Below, in pieces: positions 1 to 5,409 of a DNA stretch of 5,514 bases. Where the stretch lies: positions 1 through 5,514 of the forward strand of contig JAHCKF010000251.1 in NCBI GenBank assembly GCA_026125925.1. The letters are read 5' to 3'. Made by a program: the position numbers and the translations under genes. The notes under the pieces were generated by a model, which was not told where the DNA came from, ran no database searches, and saw nothing but the letters and a program-made list of their open reading frames with translations. Positions within the stretch are counted from its first letter, which is position 1. Every line of letters starts with the position of its first letter. This DNA comes from Pseudolabrys sp. GTDB lineage: Bacteria; Pseudomonadota; Alphaproteobacteria; Rhizobiales; Xanthobacteraceae.

Positions 1-54
1 GATGAAGCCGAAGCCTTTTTGGGTATTGAAGAATTTCACGGTACCGGTTGCCAT
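1..54 (-). CDS. cspA: Cold-shock protein, CspA family (N-terminal 18 codons only)
   Basis: The reverse strand from base 54 reads MATGTVKFFNTQKGFGFI before the window edge. This is the start of a CspA-type cold-shock domain: first beta strand (GTVKFFN) and then the RNP1 RNA-binding motif (KGFGFI). Family members are about 65-70 residue single-domain proteins that bind single-stranded RNA or DNA in the cytoplasm and act as RNA chaperones. The start is well supported: AAAGGAA (bases 69-63) lies 8 bases upstream of the ATG. The gene is cut by the window, so its remaining domain cannot be checked. Alphaproteobacteria usually carry several csp paralogues, so the symbol marks the family, not a specific orthologue. 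It is preceded by its own promoter and a long leader and is unlikely to be co-transcribed with the exported-protein gene upstream. Confidence 0.92.
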   Translation of the reverse strand, partial: MATGTVKFFNTQKGFGFI

Positions 55-197
55 CAGGCAAGTTCCTTTGGTTATCTACATAGTTTATCGCGCCGAGCGA
101 CGGCGTCGCAGCGGCGATCGAAACATTTCGAGTTTTTGAGGGTGGCGGCCGCGATCAATGCGCGCGGCAACTAAACCAAAAAAGATTTGTTCCAACG
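55..197 (-). promoter_or_regulatory. Long 5' leader of the cold-shock gene
   Basis: If transcription starts near 197, the cold-shock mRNA has a leader of about 143 nt, similar in scale to the long thermoresponsive leader of E. coli cspA. It contains a U-rich stretch (complement of the A-rich bases 173-183), a 6-bp stem (148-153 with 163-168, 9-nt loop) and a 14-bp palindrome TCGAAA-CA-TTTCGA (118-131). The ribosome-binding site is at 69-63. No protein-coding signal on either strand explains this 235-bp region between base 54 and the stop codon at 290. Temperature control is inferred from the family and leader length, not shown by the sequence. Confidence 0.4.
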
Positions 198-203
198 CAA
201 GCA

Positions 204-232
204 TACGTAGGGCCAACTGCCCGCTTTGTCAA
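204..232 (-). promoter_or_regulatory. Candidate housekeeping promoter of the cold-shock gene
   Basis: On the minus strand a perfect TTGACA (-35; bases 232-227) is followed by a 17-bp spacer and TACGTA (209-204), a weak -10. An alternative TATGCT lies a few bases further on, but at a spacing of about 21 bp. Predicted transcription starts near base 197. The -35 is convincing; the -10 is not consensus, so the exact start is uncertain. Confidence 0.5.
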
Positions 233-289
233 CAGAATTTAAATAATGCCCTGGAATCAGCGGTTCCGCGCGCCTTTGCGGGCCTCGCT

Positions 290-673
290 TTACTCCGCTT
301 CCGCCGTCGCCAGGCAAGGGTCGAGCACCGCGTGGTTGGGATCGAGGCGGCGATAGGCGCCGCGCATTTCGACCGTGTCACCCACCTTCATGTCGTTACC
401 CTGATACGCGACGCACATCACGCGCAGATCGGAACAGACGACGAGATACCAGAGCGCGCCGTCAGTCTTCACCAGTGTCAGCTGGCCGGTGACCGAGAGA
501 TCGACGCGATCGCCGTCGCTCGGCACACCTTCCGCCATCGCGCGCACTTCTTCGCAACGTGCGGATTTCGCCGGCGGGGTTTCTGCCGGCGAAAACGCCG
601 GATGACTGGTGAAGAAGTCGCCGGCGACGGCCGGGCTCGCCAGAACGCACATCGCAATCAATGCTCGCCACAT
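290..673 (-). CDS. Small exported protein of unknown function, OB-fold-like
   Basis: A 127-residue protein. I chose the ATG at 673 over in-frame upstream starts (757, 691) because GAGGAG (687-682) sits 8 bases before it, and because a signal peptide then begins at residue 1: MWRALIAMCVLASPAVA with likely signal peptidase I cleavage after AVA (residue 17). The longer reading would place about 28 Arg-rich residues before it. The mature part has a Pro-rich linker (about 28-36) and then a beta-rich stretch at 56-120 (VDLSVTGQLTLV, ALWYLVVC, LRVMCVAYQG, VGDTVEMRGAYRR). That stretch resembles small OB-fold domains with a closing 'GD.V.v.G' strand. Four cysteines (40, 80, 87, 120) remain after export and could form disulphides. 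I do not recognise a named family. It stands alone, divergent from the oxygenase gene, and ends with TAA 235 bp before the cold-shock gene. Confidence 0.75.
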   Translation of the reverse strand: MWRALIAMCVLASPAVAGDFFTSHPAFSPAETPPAKSARCEEVRAMAEGVPSDGDRVDLSVTGQLTLVKTDGALWYLVVCSDLRVMCVAYQGNDMKVGDTVEMRGAYRRLDPNHAVLDPCLATAEAE

Positions 674-681
674 CGCCGCCG

Positions 682-687
682 CTCCTC
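682..687 (-). promoter_or_regulatory. Ribosome-binding site that fixes the start at 673
   Basis: GAGGAG on the minus strand, 8 bases before the ATG at 673. It supports the 127-residue form of the exported protein over the 155-residue reading from 757. Confidence 0.65.
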
Positions 688-773
688 GCATTCGTGCTCG
701 GATAGGCGCGCGGGATTGTGCCATCTTCATGTCGCGCATCGTGTCGGCGAGCCTCACGCGACGCCGGCCGATA

Positions 774-803
774 TTGACTCAACTCAGCCGTGCATGCGCT
801 AAT
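774..803 (+). promoter_or_regulatory. Possible promoter close to the oxygenase start
   Basis: TTGACT (774-779), an 18-bp spacer and GCTAAT (798-803) form a fair -35/-10 pair on the plus strand. Transcription would begin near 810-811, exactly at the in-frame ATG at 811, which would make a leaderless mRNA. The -35 overlaps the 9-bp palindrome TTGA-C-TCAA (774-782), a possible operator. This is weak evidence, but no Shine-Dalgarno sequence precedes any candidate start here. Confidence 0.3.
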
Positions 804-1482
804 GTTCGCCATGGCAGCAGAAGCCGGAGCCGACAGCGCTGATCTGGTGGCGACGCGCTGCCCGCATGTCATTTTCCGCAATGTGCTTGGAGAAAAGTCG
901 GTCGGCGGCCTGCTCGAACACGTGGCTGCGACCGAGGCCGACTTCAAACCAAGGGAAGTGCTCAACCGCGAGACCGGGCAGCGCTCGATCGACGTCCATG
1001 GGCGCAGGTCGGTTTGGAACAGGGATCTCGGCGGCTTCGAGGCGCCCTTTGCGGCATCGGTGCGCGCGATCATCGCGCCGACGCTCAACCGGCTTCAGTT
1101 GCCCGACGTGGTGCCCGAGCCGAAAGGTCTGGAGATCAACGCCTATGGCGATGGCAGCCAGTTCGGCGCCCATGTCGACAACATCCATCGGGTCGCGAAA
1201 CTGCGGATGCTGTCTTGCGTCTATTATTTCTCGGTGACGCCGCGTCAGTTCAGCGGCGGCGAACTGCGCATCTACTCTCTGCCGACTTTGTCCGCCGGCC
1301 AGAGCGACGGCTCGCCGGCCTATGTCGATATCGCGCCGGAGCCCGACACGATGGTCGTGTTCCTGAGCTGGTTGCGCCATGAGGTGCGGCCGGTCAGCGT
1401 GCCGTCCAGGGCCTTTATCGACTCGCGGTTCACGATCAATTGCTGGCTGCACCGAGCAGACGCCTCCGGCGGCGCGCCATAG
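802..1482 (+). CDS. Fe(II)/2-oxoglutarate-dependent oxygenase (prolyl 4-hydroxylase-like fold)
   Basis: A cytoplasmic protein of about 226 residues with the jelly-roll core of the 2OG-FeII_Oxy_3 type. Counting from the GTG at 790, the iron ligands appear as H128 and D130 (AHVDN) and H197 (RHEVRPV). R213 in SRFTINCW is the likely 2-oxoglutarate carboxylate anchor, with R207 as an alternative. GLEINAYGDGSQFGAHVD and FSGGELRIY are typical core strands around the metal site. Such enzymes hydroxylate protein side chains or small molecules using O2, Fe(II) and 2-oxoglutarate; the substrate here cannot be read from sequence. The family includes SM-20/EGLN-like proteins. The start is uncertain: GTG 790, ATG 802 and ATG 811 are in frame and none has a good ribosome-binding site. 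Conserved sequence begins only around residue 24 (CPHVIF), so any of the three is compatible. It is monocistronic, divergent from the small exported-protein gene and convergent with flgH. Confidence 0.88.
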   Translation: MFAMAAEAGADSADLVATRCPHVIFRNVLGEKSVGGLLEHVAATEADFKPREVLNRETGQRSIDVHGRRSVWNRDLGGFEAPFAASVRAIIAPTLNRLQLPDVVPEPKGLEINAYGDGSQFGAHVDNIHRVAKLRMLSCVYYFSVTPRQFSGGELRIYSLPTLSAGQSDGSPAYVDIAPEPDTMVVFLSWLRHEVRPVSVPSRAFIDSRFTINCWLHRADASGGAP

Positions 1483-1522
1483 CCGCGGCGAAGAGTTGGC
1501 CGAAACGTCGATCAAACGAACA

Positions 1523-1553
1523 CGGCCCTCGGCAGGGGAGCTACCGAGGGCCG
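1523..1553. terminator. Perfect 10-bp stem-loop between convergent genes
   Basis: CGGCCCTCGG (1523-1532) and CCGAGGGCCG (1544-1553) are perfect complements around an 11-nt loop. It lies 40 bp after the oxygenase stop codon and between two convergent genes, so it is probably a shared terminator. The tail is more T-rich on the minus strand (TGTTCGTTT) than on the plus strand, which lacks a real U-tract. Confidence 0.65.
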
Positions 1554-1614
1554 CGTCGTGATCGTTGTCTTTGCCGCTCGCGAGACGACAAGGACAACGC
1601 GGGAGCACTGAACA

Positions 1615-1675
1615 GGTGAGGGGCTATCTTACACCACGGGGCCTACGTCTCGGGACTGACGCAACGCCCCTCACC
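1615..1675. repeat. 61-nt inverted-repeat element in the flgH 3' region
   Basis: GGTGAGGGGC (1615-1624) and GCCCCTCACC (1666-1675) pair perfectly around a 41-nt interior, which itself holds a short CGTC/GACG stem (1646-1649 with 1658-1661). It starts 11 bases past the flgH stop codon on the minus strand. No U-tract follows, so a simple intrinsic terminator is not obvious. It could be a 3'-end stabilising structure, a small RNA or a two-part terminator with the 1523-1553 hairpin. Confidence 0.5.
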
Positions 1676-1686
1676 ACGCTTGAGAA

Positions 1687-2433
1687 CTAGAAGGGCAGGA
1701 TCACATCCATCACTTGCTGGCCGTAGCGGGGTTGCTGCACGTCGGTGATCTGGCCGCGGCCGCCGTAAGCGATGCGGGCCTGGGCGATCTTGGTGGAGTC
1801 GATCGTGTTGTCGCTCTCGATATCTTCCGGCCGCACGACGCCGCCGACGATCAACTCGCGGATCTCGAAATTGACGCGGATCTCCTGGCGGCCCTCGATG
1901 ACGAGGTTGCCGTTCGGAAGAACCTGAGTGACGACGCCGGCGACATTGGTCGACAGCGCTTCGGAGCGGTCGACAGAACCCTTGCCTTCGCTCGACGAGT
2001 TGGAGTCGGCGGTGAACAGGCGGGTCGGCAGCGCCGAATTGGCGATCGGCAGCTTGCTCTTGCCGAAGAAATTATCGACGCCGGAATCTTCGGCGTTGAC
2101 GCGGCTGCGCTTGGTGTCGTTGGCGATGTTGGCCTTGTCGGTGATGTTGACCTTCACCGTGAGAATATCGCCGACCTGGTGCGCGCGCTGATCCTTGAAG
2201 AAGGCGCGCGAGCCGTTGCGCCACAGCGAGTTCGGATTATAGGACGCCGGCTGCGCCGCCGGCATCGGCATCTGCACCGGCTTGTAGCCGGGCGCCGCGG
2301 TTGGGTTGTCGATGGCCGAGAGCTTCGGCTGTTCGCCGATGTTCTTCAGGCGGTCGAAGGCCGAGCATCCGCTCAACATTGTCGTGGCGAGCGCCGCGAA
2401 GGCCAAATGCCGCATCAACCGGGTCATCTTCAT
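1687..2433 (-). CDS. flgH: Flagellar L-ring lipoprotein FlgH
   Basis: A 248-residue protein that forms the L ring, the outer-membrane bushing around the flagellar rod. A type II signal peptide ends in the lipobox LSGC, so Cys23 is the lipidation site. Family landmarks follow in order: the SLW motif (69-71), GDILTVKV (88-95), a Ser/Asn-rich segment (143-149), LPNGNLVIEG (172-181), RPEDI (201-205), IAYGGRG (221-227) and a C-terminus ending VILPF. Length is close to that of enterobacterial FlgH (about 230). The ATG at 2427 is an alternative start and may be better placed, since TTGAG lies 6 bases before it while the ATG at 2433 has only a weak upstream purine tract. Either start leaves a complete lipoprotein signal. 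It is the last gene of flgFGAH, 79 bp after flgA, a wider gap than elsewhere in the operon. It ends with TAG. Confidence 0.97.
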   Translation of the reverse strand: MKMTRLMRHLAFAALATTMLSGCSAFDRLKNIGEQPKLSAIDNPTAAPGYKPVQMPMPAAQPASYNPNSLWRNGSRAFFKDQRAHQVGDILTVKVNITDKANIANDTKRSRVNAEDSGVDNFFGKSKLPIANSALPTRLFTADSNSSSEGKGSVDRSEALSTNVAGVVTQVLPNGNLVIEGRQEIRVNFEIRELIVGGVVRPEDIESDNTIDSTKIAQARIAYGGRGQITDVQQPRYGQQVMDVILPF

Positions 2434-2479
2434 CTCAACTGACTTTCACTGGGCGTTATCGATCAATTCTAAAGCGAAG

Positions 2480-2490
2480 GCGGTTGCCGC
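2480..2490 (-). repeat. Small hairpin in the flgA-flgH gap
   Basis: The minus strand carries GCGG-CAA-CCGC, a 4-bp stem with a 3-nt loop, in the 79-bp gap between flgA and flgH. It is followed by CTTCGCTTTAG. It may modulate read-through or mRNA processing, but a stem this short can occur by chance in GC-rich DNA. Confidence 0.2.
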
Positions 2491-2512
2491 ACGCCGTCGC
2501 CGACTATCGTCT

Positions 2513-3526
2513 TCACCGTCCGCTGTCCGCCGACACCGGAATATTGGCGGCGAGGCGGGGCGTACCGGACCGCACGACGACATGACCGGGACCGGCGACG
2601 ACGCCTTGCACCGTGCGCTTCGATTGTTCGTTGAGCACCGAAATCATGTCGCCTTCGGTACCGGAGTCGAGCGCCTTGCCGCGCATGGTCAGCGTCAGGC
2701 CGGGCGCTTCGAACACGATCGTCACCATTTCGTTGCGCAATACGATCTCGGGCTTGGTGAGATCGGCCGAGCGCAGCGCCTGGCCGGGCCGCAGCGTGTT
2801 GCGCGCCGCCTGACCGACAGCCTGGTCGAGATTGCCGATGGCGTCGCGGCCGACTTCGCTGCGCGGCCGGCGTTCGACGACGAGATCGGCGGCCCGCAGC
2901 ACCGCGCCGCGGTCGATGGTGCGCGACACCATGACGGTTTCGACGGTCGCTATGGCGCGGCCGGTGAGGCGCAGCAGGCCGCGTTTGCCGTTGGCGCCGG
3001 TCGGGATTTCCAGCATGGTGTCGAAGCGGCCGCTGCGGCCGTCGTAGTTGAGGCGGCCGACCTGAACATCGCCCTGCGCGGACGGATCGACCTGGATCGT
3101 GCGCGGATCGCGGTCGAAATAGACCTTGATATCGGCGGCAGCGCCGATGTTGAAGCGGCTGGCGATGGCGCTGGCCAAAGTCTTCTCGATGTCGGCGACC
3201 GGAATCTCGCGCGCGGCGCGCGTCACCACCACATCGGCGGCGCCGCCGGTATCGAAGCCGACCAGGGCGTGCGGCCGCACCGCGGCGATCACGGTTTCCA
3301 CCGGCACCGTGCCGGTGGTGCCGAGATCCGGCGCGCGGAAGATCGGGATGTTGGCGACGATGCCGGCATTCTCGATCAGGTCGCCGATGCGCACCACGCT
3401 CGAGGTCACGGTGACGTCGTGCTTGAGATAGGGCCGCGCCGGCTCGGCGCTTTGCGCCAGCGCCATCGTGGCGGAAGCGGCGCAGAGAGCGGCGGCGGTC
3501 AAGGTCCGGATCATGGTGTTGAGCAT
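2513..3526 (-). CDS. flgA: Flagellar P-ring assembly chaperone FlgA
   Basis: A 337-residue periplasmic protein that assists assembly of FlgI into the P ring within the peptidoglycan layer. A Sec signal peptide (about residues 1-25, ending ATMALAQ) supports export. The N-terminal half (about 30-190) contains KHDVTVTSSVVRIGDLIENAG and is longer than in E. coli FlgA (219 residues), as is usual in alphaproteobacteria. A SAF/ChapFlgA module follows at about 195-258 (VSRTIDRGAVLRAADLVVERRP, then ARNTLRPGQALRSADL). The C-terminal beta domain (about 260-320) carries VTIVFEAPGLTLTMRGKAL, GDMISVLN and the family's terminal G.V..PGHVVV pattern. The start at 3526 is favoured: TGAGG, overlapping the flgG stop codon, sits 7 bases upstream. 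Only 9 bp separate the two genes, so translational coupling with flgG is likely. An in-frame ATG at 3514 is a weaker alternative. Confidence 0.96.
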   Translation of the reverse strand: MLNTMIRTLTAAALCAASATMALAQSAEPARPYLKHDVTVTSSVVRIGDLIENAGIVANIPIFRAPDLGTTGTVPVETVIAAVRPHALVGFDTGGAADVVVTRAAREIPVADIEKTLASAIASRFNIGAAADIKVYFDRDPRTIQVDPSAQGDVQVGRLNYDGRSGRFDTMLEIPTGANGKRGLLRLTGRAIATVETVMVSRTIDRGAVLRAADLVVERRPRSEVGRDAIGNLDQAVGQAARNTLRPGQALRSADLTKPEIVLRNEMVTIVFEAPGLTLTMRGKALDSGTEGDMISVLNEQSKRTVQGVVAGPGHVVVRSGTPRLAANIPVSADSGR

Positions 3527-3535
3527 GGCTGTGCC

Positions 3536-4324
3536 TCAGCGCATCATGTTGGACGTCGATTGCAGCATCTGGTCGGCCGCCGAAATGACCTTGGCGTTCA
3601 TTTCATAGGCGCGCTGCGCTGCGATCAGGTCGGAGATTTCGCTCACCGCCTCGACGTTGGACTGTTCGAGGTTGCCTTGCTGCAAGTCGCCGAAGCCGTT
3701 GAGCTGCGGCGTGCCGGACTGCGGCGTGCCGGAGGCGGGCGTTTCGAGATACAGATTGTCGCCGATGCCCTTGAGGCCGGCCTTGTTGATGAACATCGCC
3801 AGTTCGATCTGGCCGACATTGGATTGCGTCGTCTGGCCCGGCAGGCCGACCGACACCTGGCCCTGCGCGTTGATCGTCACCGAGGTGGCGTTCTGCGGAA
3901 TGGTCAGGCCGGGCTGCAGCAGATTGCCGGAAGCGGTGACGATGCGGCCTTGCGCGTCGAGCTCGAAGGAGCCGTCGCGGGTATAGGCCGTGGTGCCGTC
4001 CGGCATCTGGATCTTGAAGAAGCCTTCGCCGCGGATGGCGACGTCGTAGTCCTTGCCGGTCTGCAGCAACGTGCCCTGCGTCATCAGGCGCGGCGTGCCG
4101 ACCGTCTTGACGCCGGAGCCGAGTTCGATGCCGGCGGGCAGCAGGTTGCCCTGCGACGAGGTCTGGGTGCCGACGCGGCTGACGTGCTCGTAGAGCAAGT
4201 CCTGGAATTCGGCGCGTTGCCGCTTGTAGGCGGTGGTGCGCATGTTGGCGATGTTGTTGGAGATGACCTGAACGTTGAGTTCCTGGGCCATCATTCCGGT
4301 CGCGGCGGTGTGCAAGGCTCGCAT
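3536..4324 (-). CDS. flgG: Flagellar distal rod protein FlgG
   Basis: A 262-residue axial protein, nearly the same length as E. coli FlgG (260). It is exported by the flagellar type III system, so it has no Sec signal, and it polymerises into the distal rod that runs through the P and L rings to the hook. The N-terminal rod motif is ISNNIANMRTTAYKRQ (21-36). The FlgG-specific segment after it (AEFQDLLYE through LPAGIELGSGV, about 38-72) separates it from hook protein FlgE and is linked to a straight, rigid rod. The central domain shows DVAIRGEGFF (94-103) and YTRDGSF (114-120). The C-terminal coiled segment has QGNLEQSNV, then AQRAYEMNAKVISAADQML (about 216-254). GGAGAA lies upstream of the ATG at good spacing. 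It starts 19 bp after the flgF stop codon. Residues around 198-207 are encoded by a 15-bp tandem repeat. Confidence 0.98.
   Translation of the reverse strand: MRALHTAATGMMAQELNVQVISNNIANMRTTAYKRQRAEFQDLLYEHVSRVGTQTSSQGNLLPAGIELGSGVKTVGTPRLMTQGTLLQTGKDYDVAIRGEGFFKIQMPDGTTAYTRDGSFELDAQGRIVTASGNLLQPGLTIPQNATSVTINAQGQVSVGLPGQTTQSNVGQIELAMFINKAGLKGIGDNLYLETPASGTPQSGTPQLNGFGDLQQGNLEQSNVEAVSEISDLIAAQRAYEMNAKVISAADQMLQSTSNMMR
3704..3733. repeat. Perfect 15-bp tandem duplication inside flgG
   Basis: CTGCGGCGTGCCGGA occurs twice in tandem (3704-3718 and 3719-3733), encoding SGTPQ-SGTPQ in FlgG at about residues 198-207. The frame is kept. The corresponding E. coli FlgG stretch has about the same total length, so the repeat probably reflects local homogenisation or a lineage-level duplication within a variable surface loop, not an extra insertion. 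Confidence 0.85.
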
Positions 4325-4343
4325 GGTCTATTCTCCGTCCGCC

Positions 4344-5114
4344 TCAGTTCGGCACGTCGGCCAGTTTGTTCACGGCGCTGCGCGACAAATCGGCTTGAGC
4401 CTGGATCAGGTTGGCGACCTGGGTGTAGGTCCGCGAGATCTCGATCATCCGCGTCATCTCGACGACCGAGCGCACGTTCGACTTCTCGATGGTGCCTTGC
4501 GAGAAGCGCGAGGTGGTGTCGGGCACGATGTTGACGCCGTCGGCGAGGGCGAAGGTGCCGGCGCCGCTCTTGCGCAGCGCGCCGGGATTGTCGAAGGCGA
4601 CCATGCGCAGCTTGCCGCGCAGCGACTCGCCGGTAGCGCCGGGGACGCTGACGCTGATCGTGCCGTCGGCGCTGATCTGGATCTCGCGGTCGTTCGGCTG
4701 GAACTGGATCGGGCCGTTGTCGCCGAGCACCGGGTAGCCTTCACCGGTGACGAGCTGGCCCTGCGAATTGATCTGGAAGGCGCCATTGCGCGTGTAGCGC
4801 TCGCCCTGCGGCGTCTGTACCGCGAAGAAGCCCTGGCCCTGGATGGCGACGTCGGTCGGGTTGCCGGTGCGCTCCATGTTGCCCTGGCCGAGGTCGATCC
4901 AGGTGGCGCGATCGCGCACGAAGCTGACGCGGCTGTCGCGGCGCGACAGGTCGTCCATGTCGGAACGCGCGACCTTGCCGATGAATTCCTCGAACACGGT
5001 GCCGTCGGCCTTGAAGCCGGGCGTGTTCACGTTGGCGATGTTGTTCGCCACGACGTCGAGTTCGCGCCGAAGCGCGACCTGACGCGATAGTCCGACCAGC
5101 AGCGAATTCTGCAT
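4344..5114 (-). CDS. flgF: Flagellar proximal rod protein FlgF
   Basis: A 256-residue axial protein of the proximal rod, secreted by the flagellar export apparatus and similar in length to E. coli FlgF (251). The N-terminal rod motif is VANNIANVNTPGFKADGTVFEEF (about 22-44). It lacks the long FlgG-specific segment seen in the next gene, which is why I call it FlgF. The central FlgE/F/G domain carries PTDVAIQGQGFFAVQTPQG (86-104), YTRNGAFQIN (107-116) and GYPVL. The C-terminal axial segment has SQGTIEKSNV (205-214) and MIEISRTYTQVANLIQ (223-238). The start is clear: AAGGGGAG (5129-5122) lies 7 bases before the ATG. It is the first gene of flgFGAH and is preceded by a near-consensus sigma-54 element, with a leader of roughly 97 nt. 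Confidence 0.96.
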   Translation of the reverse strand: MQNSLLVGLSRQVALRRELDVVANNIANVNTPGFKADGTVFEEFIGKVARSDMDDLSRRDSRVSFVRDRATWIDLGQGNMERTGNPTDVAIQGQGFFAVQTPQGERYTRNGAFQINSQGQLVTGEGYPVLGDNGPIQFQPNDREIQISADGTISVSVPGATGESLRGKLRMVAFDNPGALRKSGAGTFALADGVNIVPDTTSRFSQGTIEKSNVRSVVEMTRMIEISRTYTQVANLIQAQADLSRSAVNKLADVPN

Positions 5115-5221
5115 CGGTCATCTCCCCTTGATCCCGACGCTGCCCGCCCTCCCGAGGCCGGCCGCGCCGTGTGCCGAAACGCTTTGGCTCTCCCAAGCCT
5201 GACGCTTCTGGCGAGATGAAT

Positions 5222-5238
5222 TGCAGACGCCGTGCCAA
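5222..5238 (-). promoter_or_regulatory. Sigma-54 (RpoN) -24/-12 promoter of flgFGAH
   Basis: The minus strand reads TTGGCACG-N4-CTGCA. This matches the RpoN consensus YTGGCACG-N4-TTGCA at every fixed position except C for the first T of the -12 block. The GG-to-GC spacing is the required 12 bp. It faces flgF, with predicted transcription starting near 5211. Sigma-54 control of mid/late rod and hook genes is known in Caulobacter-type flagellar hierarchies and needs an enhancer-binding activator such as FlbD. Confidence 0.75.
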
Positions 5239-5292
5239 GTCATAAAACCTAGGTATTTCAGTGTCTTAACGTTTCGTCAGTCATAAATCGCA

Positions 5293-5307
5293 AGGCAAAA
5301 ATCACCA
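5293..5307. promoter_or_regulatory. Degenerate second ftr-like site
   Basis: AGGCAA-AAA-TCACCA keeps 8 of 12 arm positions of CGGCAA-N3-TTGCCG. Its centre (5300) is 32 bp from the perfect palindrome at 5332, about three helical turns, so both would lie on roughly the same face of the DNA. This suits cooperative binding of an activator, but the match is weak alone. Confidence 0.3.
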
Positions 5308-5324
5308 TAACGGCCGATATGACC

Positions 5325-5339
5325 CGGCAATTCTTGCCG
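5325..5339. promoter_or_regulatory. Palindromic operator, FlbD ftr-like
   Basis: CGGCAA-TTC-TTGCCG is a perfect 6-bp-arm palindrome with 3-bp spacing. Its centre is about 120 bp upstream of the predicted sigma-54 start of flgF, a typical enhancer distance. From memory it resembles the ftr elements bound by FlbD, the sigma-54 activator of alphaproteobacterial flagellar operons. The regulator's identity is inferred. Confidence 0.55.
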
Positions 5340-5364
5340 CTTCGGGAACCCGGGAAAGGTTCTG

Positions 5365-5372
5365 TTAACCAT
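5365..5372 (+). promoter_or_regulatory. CtrA-like half-site in front of fliL
   Basis: TTAACCAT matches the half-site form of the CtrA box known from alphaproteobacteria. The second TTAA at the 7-bp spacing of the full TTAA-N7-TTAA box is absent; a CTAAC lies a few bases too far (5380-5384). It is 128 bp before the fliL start, and its orientation suits a divergent early-class promoter. Another TTAAC occurs at 5266-5270. No convincing -10 is visible downstream. Confidence 0.4.
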
Positions 5373-5409
5373 ACCGCCCCTAACGTGGCGCCGCCGGCAC
5401 GAATGGTGG

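Noticed and set aside
253..267. GGAA/TTCC inverted repeat after the exported-protein stop codon as a terminator
   Set aside because: The stem is only 4 bp and no U-tract follows, so it cannot be supported.
709..723. TGGCAC on the minus strand upstream of the small exported protein gene, as a sigma-54 -24 box
   Set aside because: No GC at the required -12 spacing; the sequence there is CCGCG.
158..802. A 214-codon plus-strand frame over the cold-shock leader and the small exported protein gene
   Set aside because: The minus-strand gene has a ribosome-binding site and a signal peptide; the plus frame is Arg/His-rich without recognisable features.
799..1608. A 269-codon minus-strand frame opposite the oxygenase gene
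   Set aside because: The plus strand carries the complete Fe(II)/2OG motif set; the minus frame shows no motif and runs through the terminator-like hairpin.
2306..4534. A 742-codon open frame on the plus strand across flgH, flgA and flgG
   Set aside because: It lies antisense to three clearly recognised flagellar genes. Its His/Arg/Asp-rich composition is typical of a mirror frame of GC-rich coding DNA, with no recognisable domain or ribosome-binding site.
4275..5090. A 271-codon plus-strand frame antisense to flgF
   Set aside because: It is the shadow of a well-supported flgF and has the same mirror composition.
5326..5336. GGCA...TTGC inside the palindrome as a sigma-54 promoter
   Set aside because: The GG-to-GC distance is 10 bp, not 12; the symmetry fits an operator better.
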